Shown in pieces: positions 1 to 6,649 of a stretch of DNA of 6,846 bases (position 1 is its first letter; each line of letters opens with the position of its first letter). The notes beneath the pieces are model-generated. The model made no database searches and had not been told where the DNA came from. It saw only the letters and a program-made list of their open reading frames with translations. Source of the stretch: Bdellovibrio sp. (GTDB lineage: Bacteria; Bdellovibrionota; Bdellovibrionia; Bdellovibrionales; Bdellovibrionaceae); contig PSRN01000172.1 in assembly GCA_003176075.1 (NCBI GenBank), positions 1-6,846 of the forward strand. The letters are read 5' to 3'. A program made the position numbers and the translations under genes.

Positions 1-7
1 ACGGGTT

Positions 8-688
8 TCATATTCCCAACAAAGCGGCCCCGGCGGTGCTCGCCGCGATACAAACCGCCATGAACGCCATCGTGCTTGTGTTTGACCCCACCCCGGCTTC
101 AGCTTGCACCAGATTGGTAAGAACCGTCGTTACCTGCGCCGCGCCTGGACCTTGGGAAGCCAGCCCGGCGGTGTGCTGATCCAGGATCCGCAGGCCTGCG
201 GCAATGAGGGCACTTTGGTTGGAGGCAATCGAGTTTCCCGGTTGAATGCCGTAAACCGATTCCATTGTTGATGGGCTTCCCTCCGTCAGATCGGCACAGG
301 CGGCGAAAGTAAGAAGTTCAATCTGATCGTATCCTGATGCGCTGTTGACGTTGGTCACTTTTGGCAAATTGGTTTGAACCTGGCTCAAGAGATCCGCGAA
401 ATGACCAGATGTTCGAGTGGCATTTTTTTCCAAACCGTTTTCAATTCGGGCGGCGACACTATCTGCGGTCGGCACGGTGACTCCAAGAGCCAACGTCCCC
501 CCTGTATCGGCTGTCGTGGGGCCGGCTTTGCTGGTCGAGTTGCCGCTCATGCTGACCGGGGGAATAGCGACACCCACGGCGGTGTAACGTTGCGGAAGCA
601 CCAAGTGCTCTGAGCACGAGGCCAACGTCAAGAACAGCAAGGTGAGGAATAAGAACTGACTCAAGAACTGACCCATCACGGACTTCAT
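8..688 (-). CDS. Small outer-membrane lipoprotein of unknown function, paired with a monohaem cytochrome
   Basis: Seen: a 226-residue product whose N-terminus is a lipoprotein signal, with Lys2, a hydrophobic stretch and a lipobox L22-A-S-C25. Ser follows the Cys, and there is no Asp at +2, so outer-membrane sorting is expected. Residues 45 to 75 are rich in Ser, Thr and Gly and look like a flexible linker. The rest is mostly helical, with two further cysteines (131 and 213) that could pair, and it ends in a hydrophobic tail at about 207 to 226. I chose the ATG at 688 because it overlaps the TGA of the upstream cytochrome gene as ATGA, the usual arrangement for translational coupling. A GTG two codons earlier (694) and an ATG at 676 are alternatives. 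I recognise no named family. The C-terminal pattern of a late Cys followed by small and hydrophobic residues up to the end resembles, from memory only, secreted partners of large monohaem cytochromes in other proteobacteria. Confidence 0.8.
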   Translation of the reverse strand: MKSVMGQFLSQFLFLTLLFLTLASCSEHLVLPQRYTAVGVAIPPVSMSGNSTSKAGPTTADTGGTLALGVTVPTADSVAARIENGLEKNATRTSGHFADLLSQVQTNLPKVTNVNSASGYDQIELLTFAACADLTEGSPSTMESVYGIQPGNSIASNQSALIAAGLRILDQHTAGLASQGPGAAQVTTVLTNLVQAEAGVGSNTSTMAFMAVCIAASTAGAALLGI

Positions 689-1968
689 AGACACCCCGGG
701 CTCGAAGCCACTTTCGCGACGATGGTGCGAAGATCATCCGTTCCCGCGGGGTCCGCCCAAGGGTTCGCGGCGGCGGCGATGGCGTTAACTTCGGCGGTGG
801 AGAAACTTCCCAGCGGACACAATTCAGAGATCACCCTCTGAGTCAAAAACTGATATACGATCCAAGATTGTCCAATGGCATAACCAAGGGACTGCAACCC
901 CTGTCCCGTTGTCGGGCCCTGCCATCCCATGGCGGTAAGGACTCCCGACTTCGCCCAAACCTGGCTCAAATCCCAGGTCTGGTTCGGGTCGACGTCCGGG
1001 CTTTCTGGATTGCAGACCGGCGTCGGCACCCTCGTCAAATTGCAGGTCAGGACGCTGTTGCGGGTTCTTGGATTCGACCCGAGCGATTTTTTCATTGCGG
1101 TGGTGGGGTTCGGATTGAAAACAAAACCGTTGTCTGTAACGTCGAAAATGTTGGCGACCGTCGCGTAGCCGTGATTGAGTGAGGACATTCCGCCACCGTG
1201 ACATGAAATGCAGGCTTGCTGGTTCTGTCCGACAAAGAAGTTGGGGTCATATTCCGGTACGAATCGGGGAGCCTGTTGCGGTGACGCCGCGACCGAAGCC
1301 ACGTCGAGGAGGGTCAGACCGGTGGCAATCTCCCAGATCCCTTCGATCATGCGCAGATTTGTTCCGGCCGTGGCGCCGTAAATCGCGAAGGAACCGTCGT
1401 CAGGCCGGTCCGAAAGGGTGGTGTACCCCCCAACATGCTGAACCAAAATAAAAGTCCCGTTGGCGTCTTGTTGGCCGGGAAGACGGACCATTTGTGTCCA
1501 GTCCACATTGGCGAGATCCTGGGTGGACAAGTCAGCGGCATGAACGGTGTTCCCATTGGGGTCGACCACTAAATAGGTGGCGCTCTCCGACCAGATTGTG
1601 CTGATTCTCGGGACGCTTCCTCCCGCGCCGATGAAATGCGCCAGCAAAAAGGCGCTCGCGTCGTTGTCTTGAATGCCGGTGGAGTCAAGGGATGGGGTTT
1701 GCATCTGCAAGGCCAGACGGCGACCGAGGGAACTGCCGAAATAGTTGCTGTCAGCGGCCAAAAGAGCGGCGCCGTAAATGTCGCCGGCCGCCACCTTGCT
1801 CACCATTTTTGGAAAAAGCGGATCGGAGAAGGGCATCAAACCACCGGTGATCCCGTTCCGAAGTCGAACCGCCGTCACCGTCGATGGGACATCAATGGCG
1901 TGGGAAAGTAGCGGGAAAATGAAACTGCCATACACTAAAAATCTGAACGTACGGCGCTTACTCTGCAC
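685..1968 (-). CDS. Exported monohaem c-type cytochrome-like protein (about 427 aa)
   Basis: Seen: a signal peptide (residues 1 to 24: Lys-Arg-Arg n-region, hydrophobic core, S-H-A cleavage site) and one haem-attachment motif, C253-I-S-C256-H257, followed by three glycines. Four other cysteines lie at 309, 319, 384 and 426. About 230 residues precede the haem motif, so this is not a small class I cytochrome. The C-terminal third, with an Asp-Leu...Trp-Ala-Lys...Met-Gly-Trp stretch near 332 to 350 and a closing helix before the final Cys, recalls large proteobacterial and planctomycetal monohaem proteins usually annotated only as hypothetical cytochromes. The expected role is periplasmic or outer-membrane-associated redox; the partner and substrate are unknown. 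Start choice: GTG 1968 has a G-rich ribosome-binding stretch (GAGG then Gs) about 9 bases upstream and gives a normal signal peptide. The in-frame ATG at 1992 lacks one and sits inside a probable -10 box. The stop overlaps the following lipoprotein gene. Confidence 0.82.
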   Translation of the reverse strand: MQSKRRTFRFLVYGSFIFPLLSHAIDVPSTVTAVRLRNGITGGLMPFSDPLFPKMVSKVAAGDIYGAALLAADSNYFGSSLGRRLALQMQTPSLDSTGIQDNDASAFLLAHFIGAGGSVPRISTIWSESATYLVVDPNGNTVHAADLSTQDLANVDWTQMVRLPGQQDANGTFILVQHVGGYTTLSDRPDDGSFAIYGATAGTNLRMIEGIWEIATGLTLLDVASVAASPQQAPRFVPEYDPNFFVGQNQQACISCHGGGMSSLNHGYATVANIFDVTDNGFVFNPNPTTAMKKSLGSNPRTRNSVLTCNLTRVPTPVCNPESPDVDPNQTWDLSQVWAKSGVLTAMGWQGPTTGQGLQSLGYAIGQSWIVYQFLTQRVISELCPLGSFSTAEVNAIAAAANPWADPAGTDDLRTIVAKVASSPGCL

Positions 1969-1987
1969 ACTCCCCCCCCTCGCAGCT

Positions 1988-2016
1988 ATCATATAATATC
2001 GGCGACGAGGGGTCGA
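1988..2016 (-). promoter_or_regulatory. Candidate sigma-70-type promoter for the cytochrome/lipoprotein operon
   Basis: On the minus strand, TCGACC (2016 to 2011, 4 of 6 matches to TTGACA) is separated by 17 bases from TATGAT (1993 to 1988, 5 of 6 matches to TATAAT). Transcription would start a few bases downstream, near 1981, leaving a short leader that contains the purine-rich ribosome-binding stretch before GTG 1968. The alternative ATG at 1992 lies within the -10 box and would not be transcribed from this promoter, which supports the GTG start. Found by eye, not by scoring. Confidence 0.4.
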
Positions 2017-2026
2017 TCTAGCGACC
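2011..2026. promoter_or_regulatory. Short inverted repeat overlapping the candidate -35 box
   Basis: GGTCG (2011 to 2015) and CGACC (2022 to 2026) form a perfect 5-base inverted repeat around ATCTAG and cover the candidate -35 hexamer. Its place would suit a repressor operator for the divergent cytochrome operon, but a 5-base arm arises easily by chance. Two other short inverted repeats in this intergenic region (GGTAC/GTACC near 2046 to 2064; AGCCG/CGGCT at 2131 to 2149) are no stronger. The rest of the gap to the hydrolase start shows no clear gene or RNA. Confidence 0.15.
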
Positions 2027-2246
2027 AGTTTGAAGCTAAAACGCGGTACATTTTGAGAGGTACCATCTTGAGTCGACAAGAATTTTACAGTTCCAGCCAC
2101 ATTCACGTTTGCACTCACTGAACAGCTTGTAGCCGACCATTTTACGGCTTGCCTCCAATCAAGTCCCAAGGTAATCGAAGGACCACTTGCTACCTAAGTT
2201 TGGTTGAGCTGTGCACTTTTCATAAAGCTGGAGCGTGTGGAACCGC

Positions 2247-3357
2247 ATGAAGAAGTATGTAACCGACGGGTCCATAAAAAGCCTTATCATCGTCACTTTG
2301 CTCCTCCTATTGCAGCCTTCCTCCCGCTCGCAGGCTGTTAATGCGACGGATGCAACTGAGTCAATGCTGTTTTCGAGAGACCCCGAAACAATCCATATCA
2401 CACGATCGGACGCAAATCGCCAATCTCGTGAACTTGAGCTGACCTTACTATCGCCCGACGGAACCGCCCGCTTACCATTGATTGTTTTTTCACCTGGTAT
2501 TGGCGCATCTAAAGAGTTTTACCTTCAACCCTACGCTCTTCCGCTGGTTCGCGCCGGGTACAATGTCTTGTTTGTCAGGCATCCTGGCCATGGACTCGAA
2601 ATCCACTCTATGGGACGTCGGAGAGCTCTAAACGCCATGGCGAGGTTGATCATGTCGCCGACGGATTGGAAGGAGAGAATTGACGACATTACATATACTC
2701 TCGACCAAATCGAAGCGCTGTCACCACGATTTTCTTCTTTCGCCGAGAGAATGGATTTAAGTCAAATCGCAGTCATGGGGCATTCTCTCGGCGCCTCTAC
2801 GGCTGAAATGCTCTCTGGCGCACGAGTCAGCATCCAGGGAGAAATGCAGGACTGGAGTGACCGGCGTATTAAAGGCAGCCTGGATATCTCCCAGCGGACC
2901 AGGATTTGCTTTTGTGTCAGGTTCCTTTCAAAGCATCCAAATTCCCATACTCGCGGTGACCGGTTCCCTCGACCAAGGGTTTAGGGAATACGGCCCCAAA
3001 TGGCGGACGCTCAGCTTTATCGGACTTCCTCAAGGGGAAGACAAGATCTTAGTCTTTATAGAAGGAGCGACACACGTCTCATTTTCTGATTATGAGGCCG
3101 CAAATCAGCTTACGAACGGGCTTAATTCAAAACACCAGTTGCCGTTTGTACCCGACCTCACCGTCAAATGTGTTATTTCGTTCTTTGATAAATTCCTGAA
3201 AGGACGAAGCAGCTCTTACCCCTCGGATGACAGATTGCGAGTCTTCGTGAAGTCCTCATTGTCGTCGGTTGAAAGTAAGATACTAGCCCTCTTTGAACCT
3301 GTTAGTTTGTGCGCTGACGTACACCGAAAGCCGGCTGACATGGATGTCTTTCACTGA
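2247..3357 (+). pseudogene. Secreted alpha/beta hydrolase (PAF-acetylhydrolase/dienelactone hydrolase-like), frameshifted
   Basis: Seen: the first frame runs from ATG 2247 with a signal peptide (Lys2-Lys3, a run of leucines at about 17 to 22). It continues with an LIVFSPG strand-turn, a segment ending in RHPGHG, and the nucleophile elbow G178-H-S180-L-G. After Lys209 (codon 2871 to 2873) homology moves to the +1 frame, which resumes with KAAWISPSGPG, the acid strand VTGSLDQ (Asp242) and EGATHVSFSD (His276), and stops at 3357. Removing one G from the pair at 2874-2875 restores a 369-residue protein with an intact Ser-Asp-His triad. Unread, the first frame stops at 2984, and the second frame is open from GTG 2857. 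The order of motifs fits the PAF-AH isoform II/COG4188-type hydrolases, which act on ester bonds; the substrate is unknown. GTG 2235 is a possible start, but its GGAG is too close. Either the gene is recently broken or the base is a sequencing or assembly error. Confidence 0.72.
2871..2877 (+). other. Probable +1 frameshift site in the hydrolase gene
   Basis: The sequence here is AAAGGCA. In the original frame it reads Lys-Gly and continues into about 36 residues that look unlike the family, rich in Arg, Cys and His. Dropping one G gives Lys-Ala-Ala and rejoins the conserved part. The exact base could lie a few codons downstream, up to the CCC at about 2890, because both frames read plausibly for a short distance. 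No stop codon or slippery heptamer suggests programmed frameshifting. Confidence 0.6.
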
Positions 3358-3384
3358 CTTTTTGGAAAATCCCTGACCAAAGGA

Positions 3385-3406
3385 CCATCAGCGAATGAGC
3401 TGATGG
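3385..3406. terminator. Hairpin at the convergent junction, possible weak terminator
   Basis: CCATCAGC (3385 to 3392) and GCTGATGG (3399 to 3406) are a perfect 8-base inverted repeat with a 6-base loop. It overlaps the last codons and stop of the haemolysin III-type gene and lies 28 bases past the hydrolase stop. On the minus strand only a poor T stretch follows (TCCTTTGG), and on the plus strand none, so it is not a textbook intrinsic terminator. It may still block or stabilise transcript ends between the two converging genes. Confidence 0.35.
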
Positions 3407-3840
3407 ACGACTATGAAATGCAGTATCGCTGCCACGATGGTGAAGATATGAAACAGCTCGTGGTAACCAAAAACTATCGGCCACATTTTCGGCCTCTTCA
3501 GCGAGTAAAGAACAGCTCCAACAGTGAAAAAGACTCCACCAAGGGCGAGTAGCGCGACGTTGCCATCGCCCAAGGAAGTGCGCAGTTCACCGATGTAAGG
3601 TAGAGCTAGCCAACCGAAGACAACGTAGAATAGGGAAGTCAGCCATTTCGGCGCCAAGATCCAAACAATACATTGCAGAACTCCGATCAGGGCAAAAAGC
3701 CAGACGATCAGCAAGAGTGGATACCCGCGTTGCCCAGGCAGTGCAAGAAGGCAAACCGGCGTAAAAGTCGAAGCAATCAAGACAAAAATCGCCGAATGGT
3801 CGTAGCGTTTCAAACGTTGGCGGGCCTTTCTTTTCGTCAT
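3388..3840 (-). CDS. Short haemolysin III/PAQR-family membrane protein lacking the N-terminal part
   Basis: Seen: 150 residues with five hydrophobic helices (about 16-34, 40-62, 67-84, 94-114, 128-148). The sequence begins almost at once with D14-H-S-A-I-F and a TFTP turn, which in the haemolysin III (YqfA/TIGR01065) family follow the second helix. It ends with H127-E-L-F-H131 and His141, the signature of the last helix. Known: family members have seven helices and roughly 200 to 220 residues, and in the related adiponectin receptors zinc is held by one His from the second helix and two from the last. Here the first two helices, and therefore that first His, are absent. An in-frame TGA lies six codons upstream of the ATG, so no longer version can be read. 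The ATG overlaps the stop of the preceding barrel gene as ATGA, so the short form appears to be translated by coupling. The family name does not establish haemolytic activity. Confidence 0.82.
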   Translation of the reverse strand: MTKRKARQRLKRYDHSAIFVLIASTFTPVCLLALPGQRGYPLLLIVWLFALIGVLQCIVWILAPKWLTSLFYVVFGWLALPYIGELRTSLGDGNVALLALGGVFFTVGAVLYSLKRPKMWPIVFGYHELFHIFTIVAAILHFIVVHQLIR

Positions 3841-4415
3841 CGATTGGTCGATACATCAAAATAATATTTGGCACCGATCACAACATCGACTGTTTGACCA
3901 CTGCTGGGATACCACATCCAAGACGGCGAAGCCTCGAAGTAGAAGGTGTAGGCTTTGTTCGGCGCAAACCATTCGAGACCACCGACAAGACGGACAAAAA
4001 AGCCGTTCCCGGTTCCCTGCGTGCCGGGAGTCCAGGCGCATTTCCAACGGCCGCACTGATCGTCCCGATCCCAAAAACCAGCTCCGGTTCCTGCTCCCAG
4101 ATAGGGACTGACCTCGCGGCCAAATCTCGACTTTTGGCCAAACAATCCCCTGAAGTATCGGTAGTAGTCGGCGTAGATCACGGCCCAAGGATGGTCACGA
4201 TACTCGACCGCGGCATCGACGGAGTCATCTTTGGAAAAAAAGTATTTCAGGCTGAGCGCGCCCGTTGTCCCAATGGAAATTCCGGGTGCGATCACTCGCG
4301 TCTGTTGTGACTCATTGAGCGTCGATTCGGCGGGCGTGGCGCTCGCCGCTTGACAAAGAACCACGCCGAGACTCAACAAGAGCCGAGTCAGGCACCCTTT
4401 AGGGAGTGATTTCAA
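3837..4415 (-). CDS. Small outer-membrane beta-barrel protein (DUF3996-like pattern)
   Basis: Seen: a signal peptide of about 26 residues (Lys2, Lys6, Arg10, a Leu/Val core, A-S-A cleavage site), then about 165 residues of alternating hydrophobic strands. They include a GALSLKYFF strand, a YADYYRYF strand, SPYLGAGTGAGF, VGGLEWFAP and FYFEASPSW, and a final IGAKYYF strand followed by a seven-residue tail. The order matches what I recall of the roughly 8-stranded barrel families annotated as DUF3996 or generic outer-membrane beta-barrel. Cys121 and Cys125 sit in a predicted loop and may form a disulfide. Start: TTG 4415 gives the cleanest signal peptide and has AAGGAGG four bases upstream. ATG 4430, five codons earlier, has no ribosome site and would place Glu in the n-region. 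Extending to 4562 would overlap the upstream gene by over 100 bases. No enzyme motif is evident, so a structural or porin-like role is the default. The stop is coupled to the haemolysin III-type gene. Confidence 0.78.
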   Translation of the reverse strand: MKSLPKGCLTRLLLSLGVVLCQAASATPAESTLNESQQTRVIAPGISIGTTGALSLKYFFSKDDSVDAAVEYRDHPWAVIYADYYRYFRGLFGQKSRFGREVSPYLGAGTGAGFWDRDDQCGRWKCAWTPGTQGTGNGFFVRLVGGLEWFAPNKAYTFYFEASPSWMWYPSSGQTVDVVIGAKYYFDVSTNR

Positions 4416-4419
4416 GTGA

Positions 4420-4426
4420 CCTCCTT
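4420..4426 (-). promoter_or_regulatory. Strong Shine-Dalgarno sequence that decides the barrel gene start
   Basis: AAGGAGG on the minus strand lies inside the codons following ATG 4430 and four bases before TTG 4415. It is the best ribosome-binding site in the window. It can serve TTG 4415 but not ATG 4430, so it favours the TTG start, although the four-base spacing is a little short. Confidence 0.5.
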
Positions 4427-4443
4427 CCATTCGAGCCGCGCTC

Positions 4444-5478
4444 TTAGAAATCTCCAAATATTGGGTAATAAAGTTCCACAACCCAAATAGCTCCAGGGTT
4501 TGAGACAATCGTTCCACCTTTGAACTTGATTTCCAAGGGAGAAAGACGGAATCGTCCGACAATCATCAGGGCCGCCCTCTGATTTTCATCACTCAGATCG
4601 CTGCCATTCGAAGACTTTCCGCCGATTGTCGAATCCATAAAGTCAGCCTCCACGCCGAATCCAGCGCGCCCGTCAGCCAACTTTGCCAAAACGGAGCCAA
4701 AGCCAGCGAGCAACTTTTCCGAAGCATAGTTGTCATAGTGGCCATCGGCGAATAGCAAATCCGAGCGGCCGGCGCCGTAACAGCCTCCTCCAGACCATTC
4801 GTAGTCCGCGTTCGCGTAGGCCAGGGAAAACCCCAAGCAGGGCGTGTAGACCATCGAACGACCCGTCTGAAAACCCGTGAACTGGGGACGGTCTTCCCAC
4901 GTCCAATAACTCAGCCCAATCGATAAATTGTATCTGTATTCCTGCCGCGCCATCAACTCGTCATGTTCCCGCACGCGGGCAAGACTGGCTTGCGTGCTTT
5001 CGGATGCGGCCTCAGTTTGTGCGAGAGCTTCCGAATTCAGCCTGATTTCATTCTTTAAGCTTTCGCGCGTTGGCCCGCTGATGTCCTCGAGAGTTGAATT
5101 GTAGCGTTGCGATTTCGCCATGACCGTCGATTGTACCAACTCAAGAAACAAGCGGGGCATGCCCTTGAGCCGCGTCGCCACCTCGGGGTTGCTGGCATCG
5201 GCCGGTGGCCACTGGGGCCAGTTCGCCCTGAGAGCAGAGTCGGCGATCTGTTCCGCTGACCGCCAACGCTTGCTCGCGAGCGCCGATTGGGCGGCCAACG
5301 CACTGACCTTCAAAGGCAAATCCGGACTTTCAAAGCGATAAGCGCGCTCGAGAACGGCCAGGGCCTTATCGCTTTTTTTTGCCTGGAACAGGGTGACCGC
5401 CTTGTCATAGGCGGAAGAATCAAACGCCGGTTTTTTGGCAAACGAAAAGGCCATCAAAAGGATCGCAAGCGTCTTCAA
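4444..5478 (-). CDS. Exported TPR/coiled-coil protein with C-terminal beta-barrel-like domain
   Basis: Seen: a short signal peptide (MKTLAILLMAFSFA, cleavage after Ala14). TPR-like helices follow at about 20 to 95, with A/L/A spacing typical of the repeat. A Glu/Gln/Ala-rich coiled-coil-like stretch lies at about 130 to 179. From about 180 to the end (344) come alternating aromatic and small residues typical of outer-membrane strands, closing with ELYYP and a terminal Phe. Cys214 and Cys233 fall in the strand region. The start is taken as TTG 5478 because it overlaps the porin-cytochrome TGA as TTGA and begins the signal peptide exactly. A TTG at 5511 would add 11 residues with two His ahead of it. 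I recognise no named family. The layout suggests a periplasmic helical part anchored by a barrel, perhaps docking a partner such as the operon's cytochromes; this is inference. Confidence 0.78.
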   Translation of the reverse strand: MKTLAILLMAFSFAKKPAFDSSAYDKAVTLFQAKKSDKALAVLERAYRFESPDLPLKVSALAAQSALASKRWRSAEQIADSALRANWPQWPPADASNPEVATRLKGMPRLFLELVQSTVMAKSQRYNSTLEDISGPTRESLKNEIRLNSEALAQTEAASESTQASLARVREHDELMARQEYRYNLSIGLSYWTWEDRPQFTGFQTGRSMVYTPCLGFSLAYANADYEWSGGGCYGAGRSDLLFADGHYDNYASEKLLAGFGSVLAKLADGRAGFGVEADFMDSTIGGKSSNGSDLSDENQRAALMIVGRFRLSPLEIKFKGGTIVSNPGAIWVVELYYPIFGDF

Positions 5479-6638
5479 AACCAAAGGTGCACCTGCCCTG
5501 TGATGAACCAAGTATCGTCGGCATAAGCCAGGGAACTGTGAGTCCGGGTGTCATAAACATCCAGCCGCAGCTCCACACGGTAGATCGGAAAGTATTGTAT
5601 TCCCGGGCCAAATCGGTAAGTTTGCGCGTCTTGATTGATATCAGGTTGTAGGAATTCGGCCGTCATTAGAGCCGATAGGCCCTGGTTCAACAGCCACTGA
5701 TTTTGCAAGAACACATAGCGGTTGCTGCTTTTGGTACCGTCGGTCGGCGACAAATCCACTTGACCGGCCTCCAGCATAAGGCTGTTGCCTCTGTCAAAAC
5801 CGCTTCGGATGTCCAGCGCGTACATGGAAATTTTCATGGCATCAGAGCTGGAAACGAGAGCCGAAGCTCCGAGCCGGGTGGTGTCAGCGACCAGCACGCC
5901 CACCTGCGACGCGACCCCTTTTTGCCGCAAATTTCCTTCTTGCACCGGGTTGCCGATGAAGGGTTGTAGCGCCATTTCAAAGGTCGATGAAAGATAATGC
6001 AGAAGCAAGGCCTCCGTTTGGTCGTCTTGAGTGTTGCGAGTGATCGTCCGCGAAAATGCGATGTGATCAGGCACGCGGATGCCGAACGCTTTGTCCATCA
6101 GTCCCGCGTAAATTCCGAAGGATTTCGTGAATCGAAAGCCCGCGTACAAATCGCGCGATCGATAATTGGCGTAAGCCCGCCCGCTGCCTTGCTCGGCAAG
6201 GGGTTGGGGTGCATAGCTCAGCTGACCGACGAAGATCAGCCGGTCATCCGTTAAGAACTTTGCGACTAAGGCCGCGCTGGCGTCCATAGTGATCCATCGC
6301 GTTTTTCCACCCGCTTGTCCTGGATTGGTCTGGTAGGCGAGGCCCCGGTAACTTGCTGACGGTCGGAGCCAGTCGACCGGTGGTTTGCCAAAAAAAAATC
6401 CTGACAGACCGGCGATCTTTTCGTCGTCACCGCGGATCCCCGAACTCCAGAACCGGCGGTCCGTCAGTTCCGTGGCCGACACTGACCGGCCGTAATCGGT
6501 CAAGGGACCGTTTCCCAAGGGGTCGAAGTGGCAGCTCATACACGAGTGGTACCCGTAACTGATGTAGGTTGGATAGGCGGCGGCCCTGTGAACCGCGAGA
6601 AGGAAAAGAAACATGCTGAAGACACGAAATAAAATCAT
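5475..6638 (-). CDS. Porin-cytochrome fusion: N-terminal monohaem motif plus outer-membrane beta-barrel
   Basis: Seen: 387 residues with a signal peptide (about 1 to 21, ending A-A-A before YPTY) and a single haem motif C33-M-S-C36-H37, followed by a conserved-looking P-L-T-D-Y-G-R at 45 to 51. From about residue 90 there is a long series of amphipathic strands ending VHLWF, with the C-terminal Phe typical of BAM-assembled barrels. Known: the iron-oxidation protein Cyc2 and its relatives have this architecture, with one c-haem directly after the signal peptide fused to a barrel, and a total length of roughly 400 or more. The spacing from the Pro of the P-[ST]-[FY] start to the first haem Cys, and the later L-T-x-[FY]-G-R, agree with the Cyc2-type haem region as I recall it, with about three extra residues after the His. 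An electron path across the outer membrane is therefore plausible; the donor and acceptor are not shown. Translation starts 11 bases after the upstream cytochrome stop, with only a weak GAGA ribosome site. Confidence 0.85.
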   Translation of the reverse strand: MILFRVFSMFLFLLAVHRAAAYPTYISYGYHSCMSCHFDPLGNGPLTDYGRSVSATELTDRRFWSSGIRGDDEKIAGLSGFFFGKPPVDWLRPSASYRGLAYQTNPGQAGGKTRWITMDASAALVAKFLTDDRLIFVGQLSYAPQPLAEQGSGRAYANYRSRDLYAGFRFTKSFGIYAGLMDKAFGIRVPDHIAFSRTITRNTQDDQTEALLLHYLSSTFEMALQPFIGNPVQEGNLRQKGVASQVGVLVADTTRLGASALVSSSDAMKISMYALDIRSGFDRGNSLMLEAGQVDLSPTDGTKSSNRYVFLQNQWLLNQGLSALMTAEFLQPDINQDAQTYRFGPGIQYFPIYRVELRLDVYDTRTHSSLAYADDTWFITGQVHLWF

Positions 6639-6649
6639 TGGTTCTCAAT

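Noticed and set aside
374..613. Plus-strand open frame inside the lipoprotein gene, and similar frames at 868-1182, 1179-1451, 3894-4310 and 5703-5969.
   Set aside because: They lie antisense to well-supported genes, have Arg- and Pro-rich unstructured translations typical of shadow frames in GC-rich DNA, and show no ribosome sites.
1993..2169. The cytochrome reading frame stays open upstream to 2169, adding about 59 to 67 residues.
   Set aside because: The added residues do not resemble a domain and would place the signal peptide in the interior of the protein. The candidate promoter also lies within this stretch.
2187..2226. Promoter for the hydrolase, using CATAAA (2221 to 2226) as a -10 box.
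   Set aside because: No acceptable -35 hexamer lies 15 to 18 bases upstream; the best hexamers match only two or three positions. TTGCTA at 2187 has no matching -10.
2857..2984. The overlapping frames in the hydrolase could be two separate genes or a programmed frameshift.
   Set aside because: Catalytic residues of a single fold are divided between the frames, the second frame has no ribosome site or signal peptide, and no slippery or stop-codon signal of a known frameshift type is present.
3841..4415. Searched the other minus-strand frames upstream of the haemolysin III-type gene for its missing N-terminal helices.
   Set aside because: The region is occupied by the barrel gene, and no frame shows the expected N-x3-H or S-x3-H helices, so this is not a simple frameshift.
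3837..4415. Considered the V-V-L-C sequence in the barrel protein's signal peptide as a lipobox, which would make it a lipoprotein.
   Set aside because: The residue before Cys is Leu rather than Ala, Gly or Ser, and a good A-S-A signal peptidase I site follows a few residues later.
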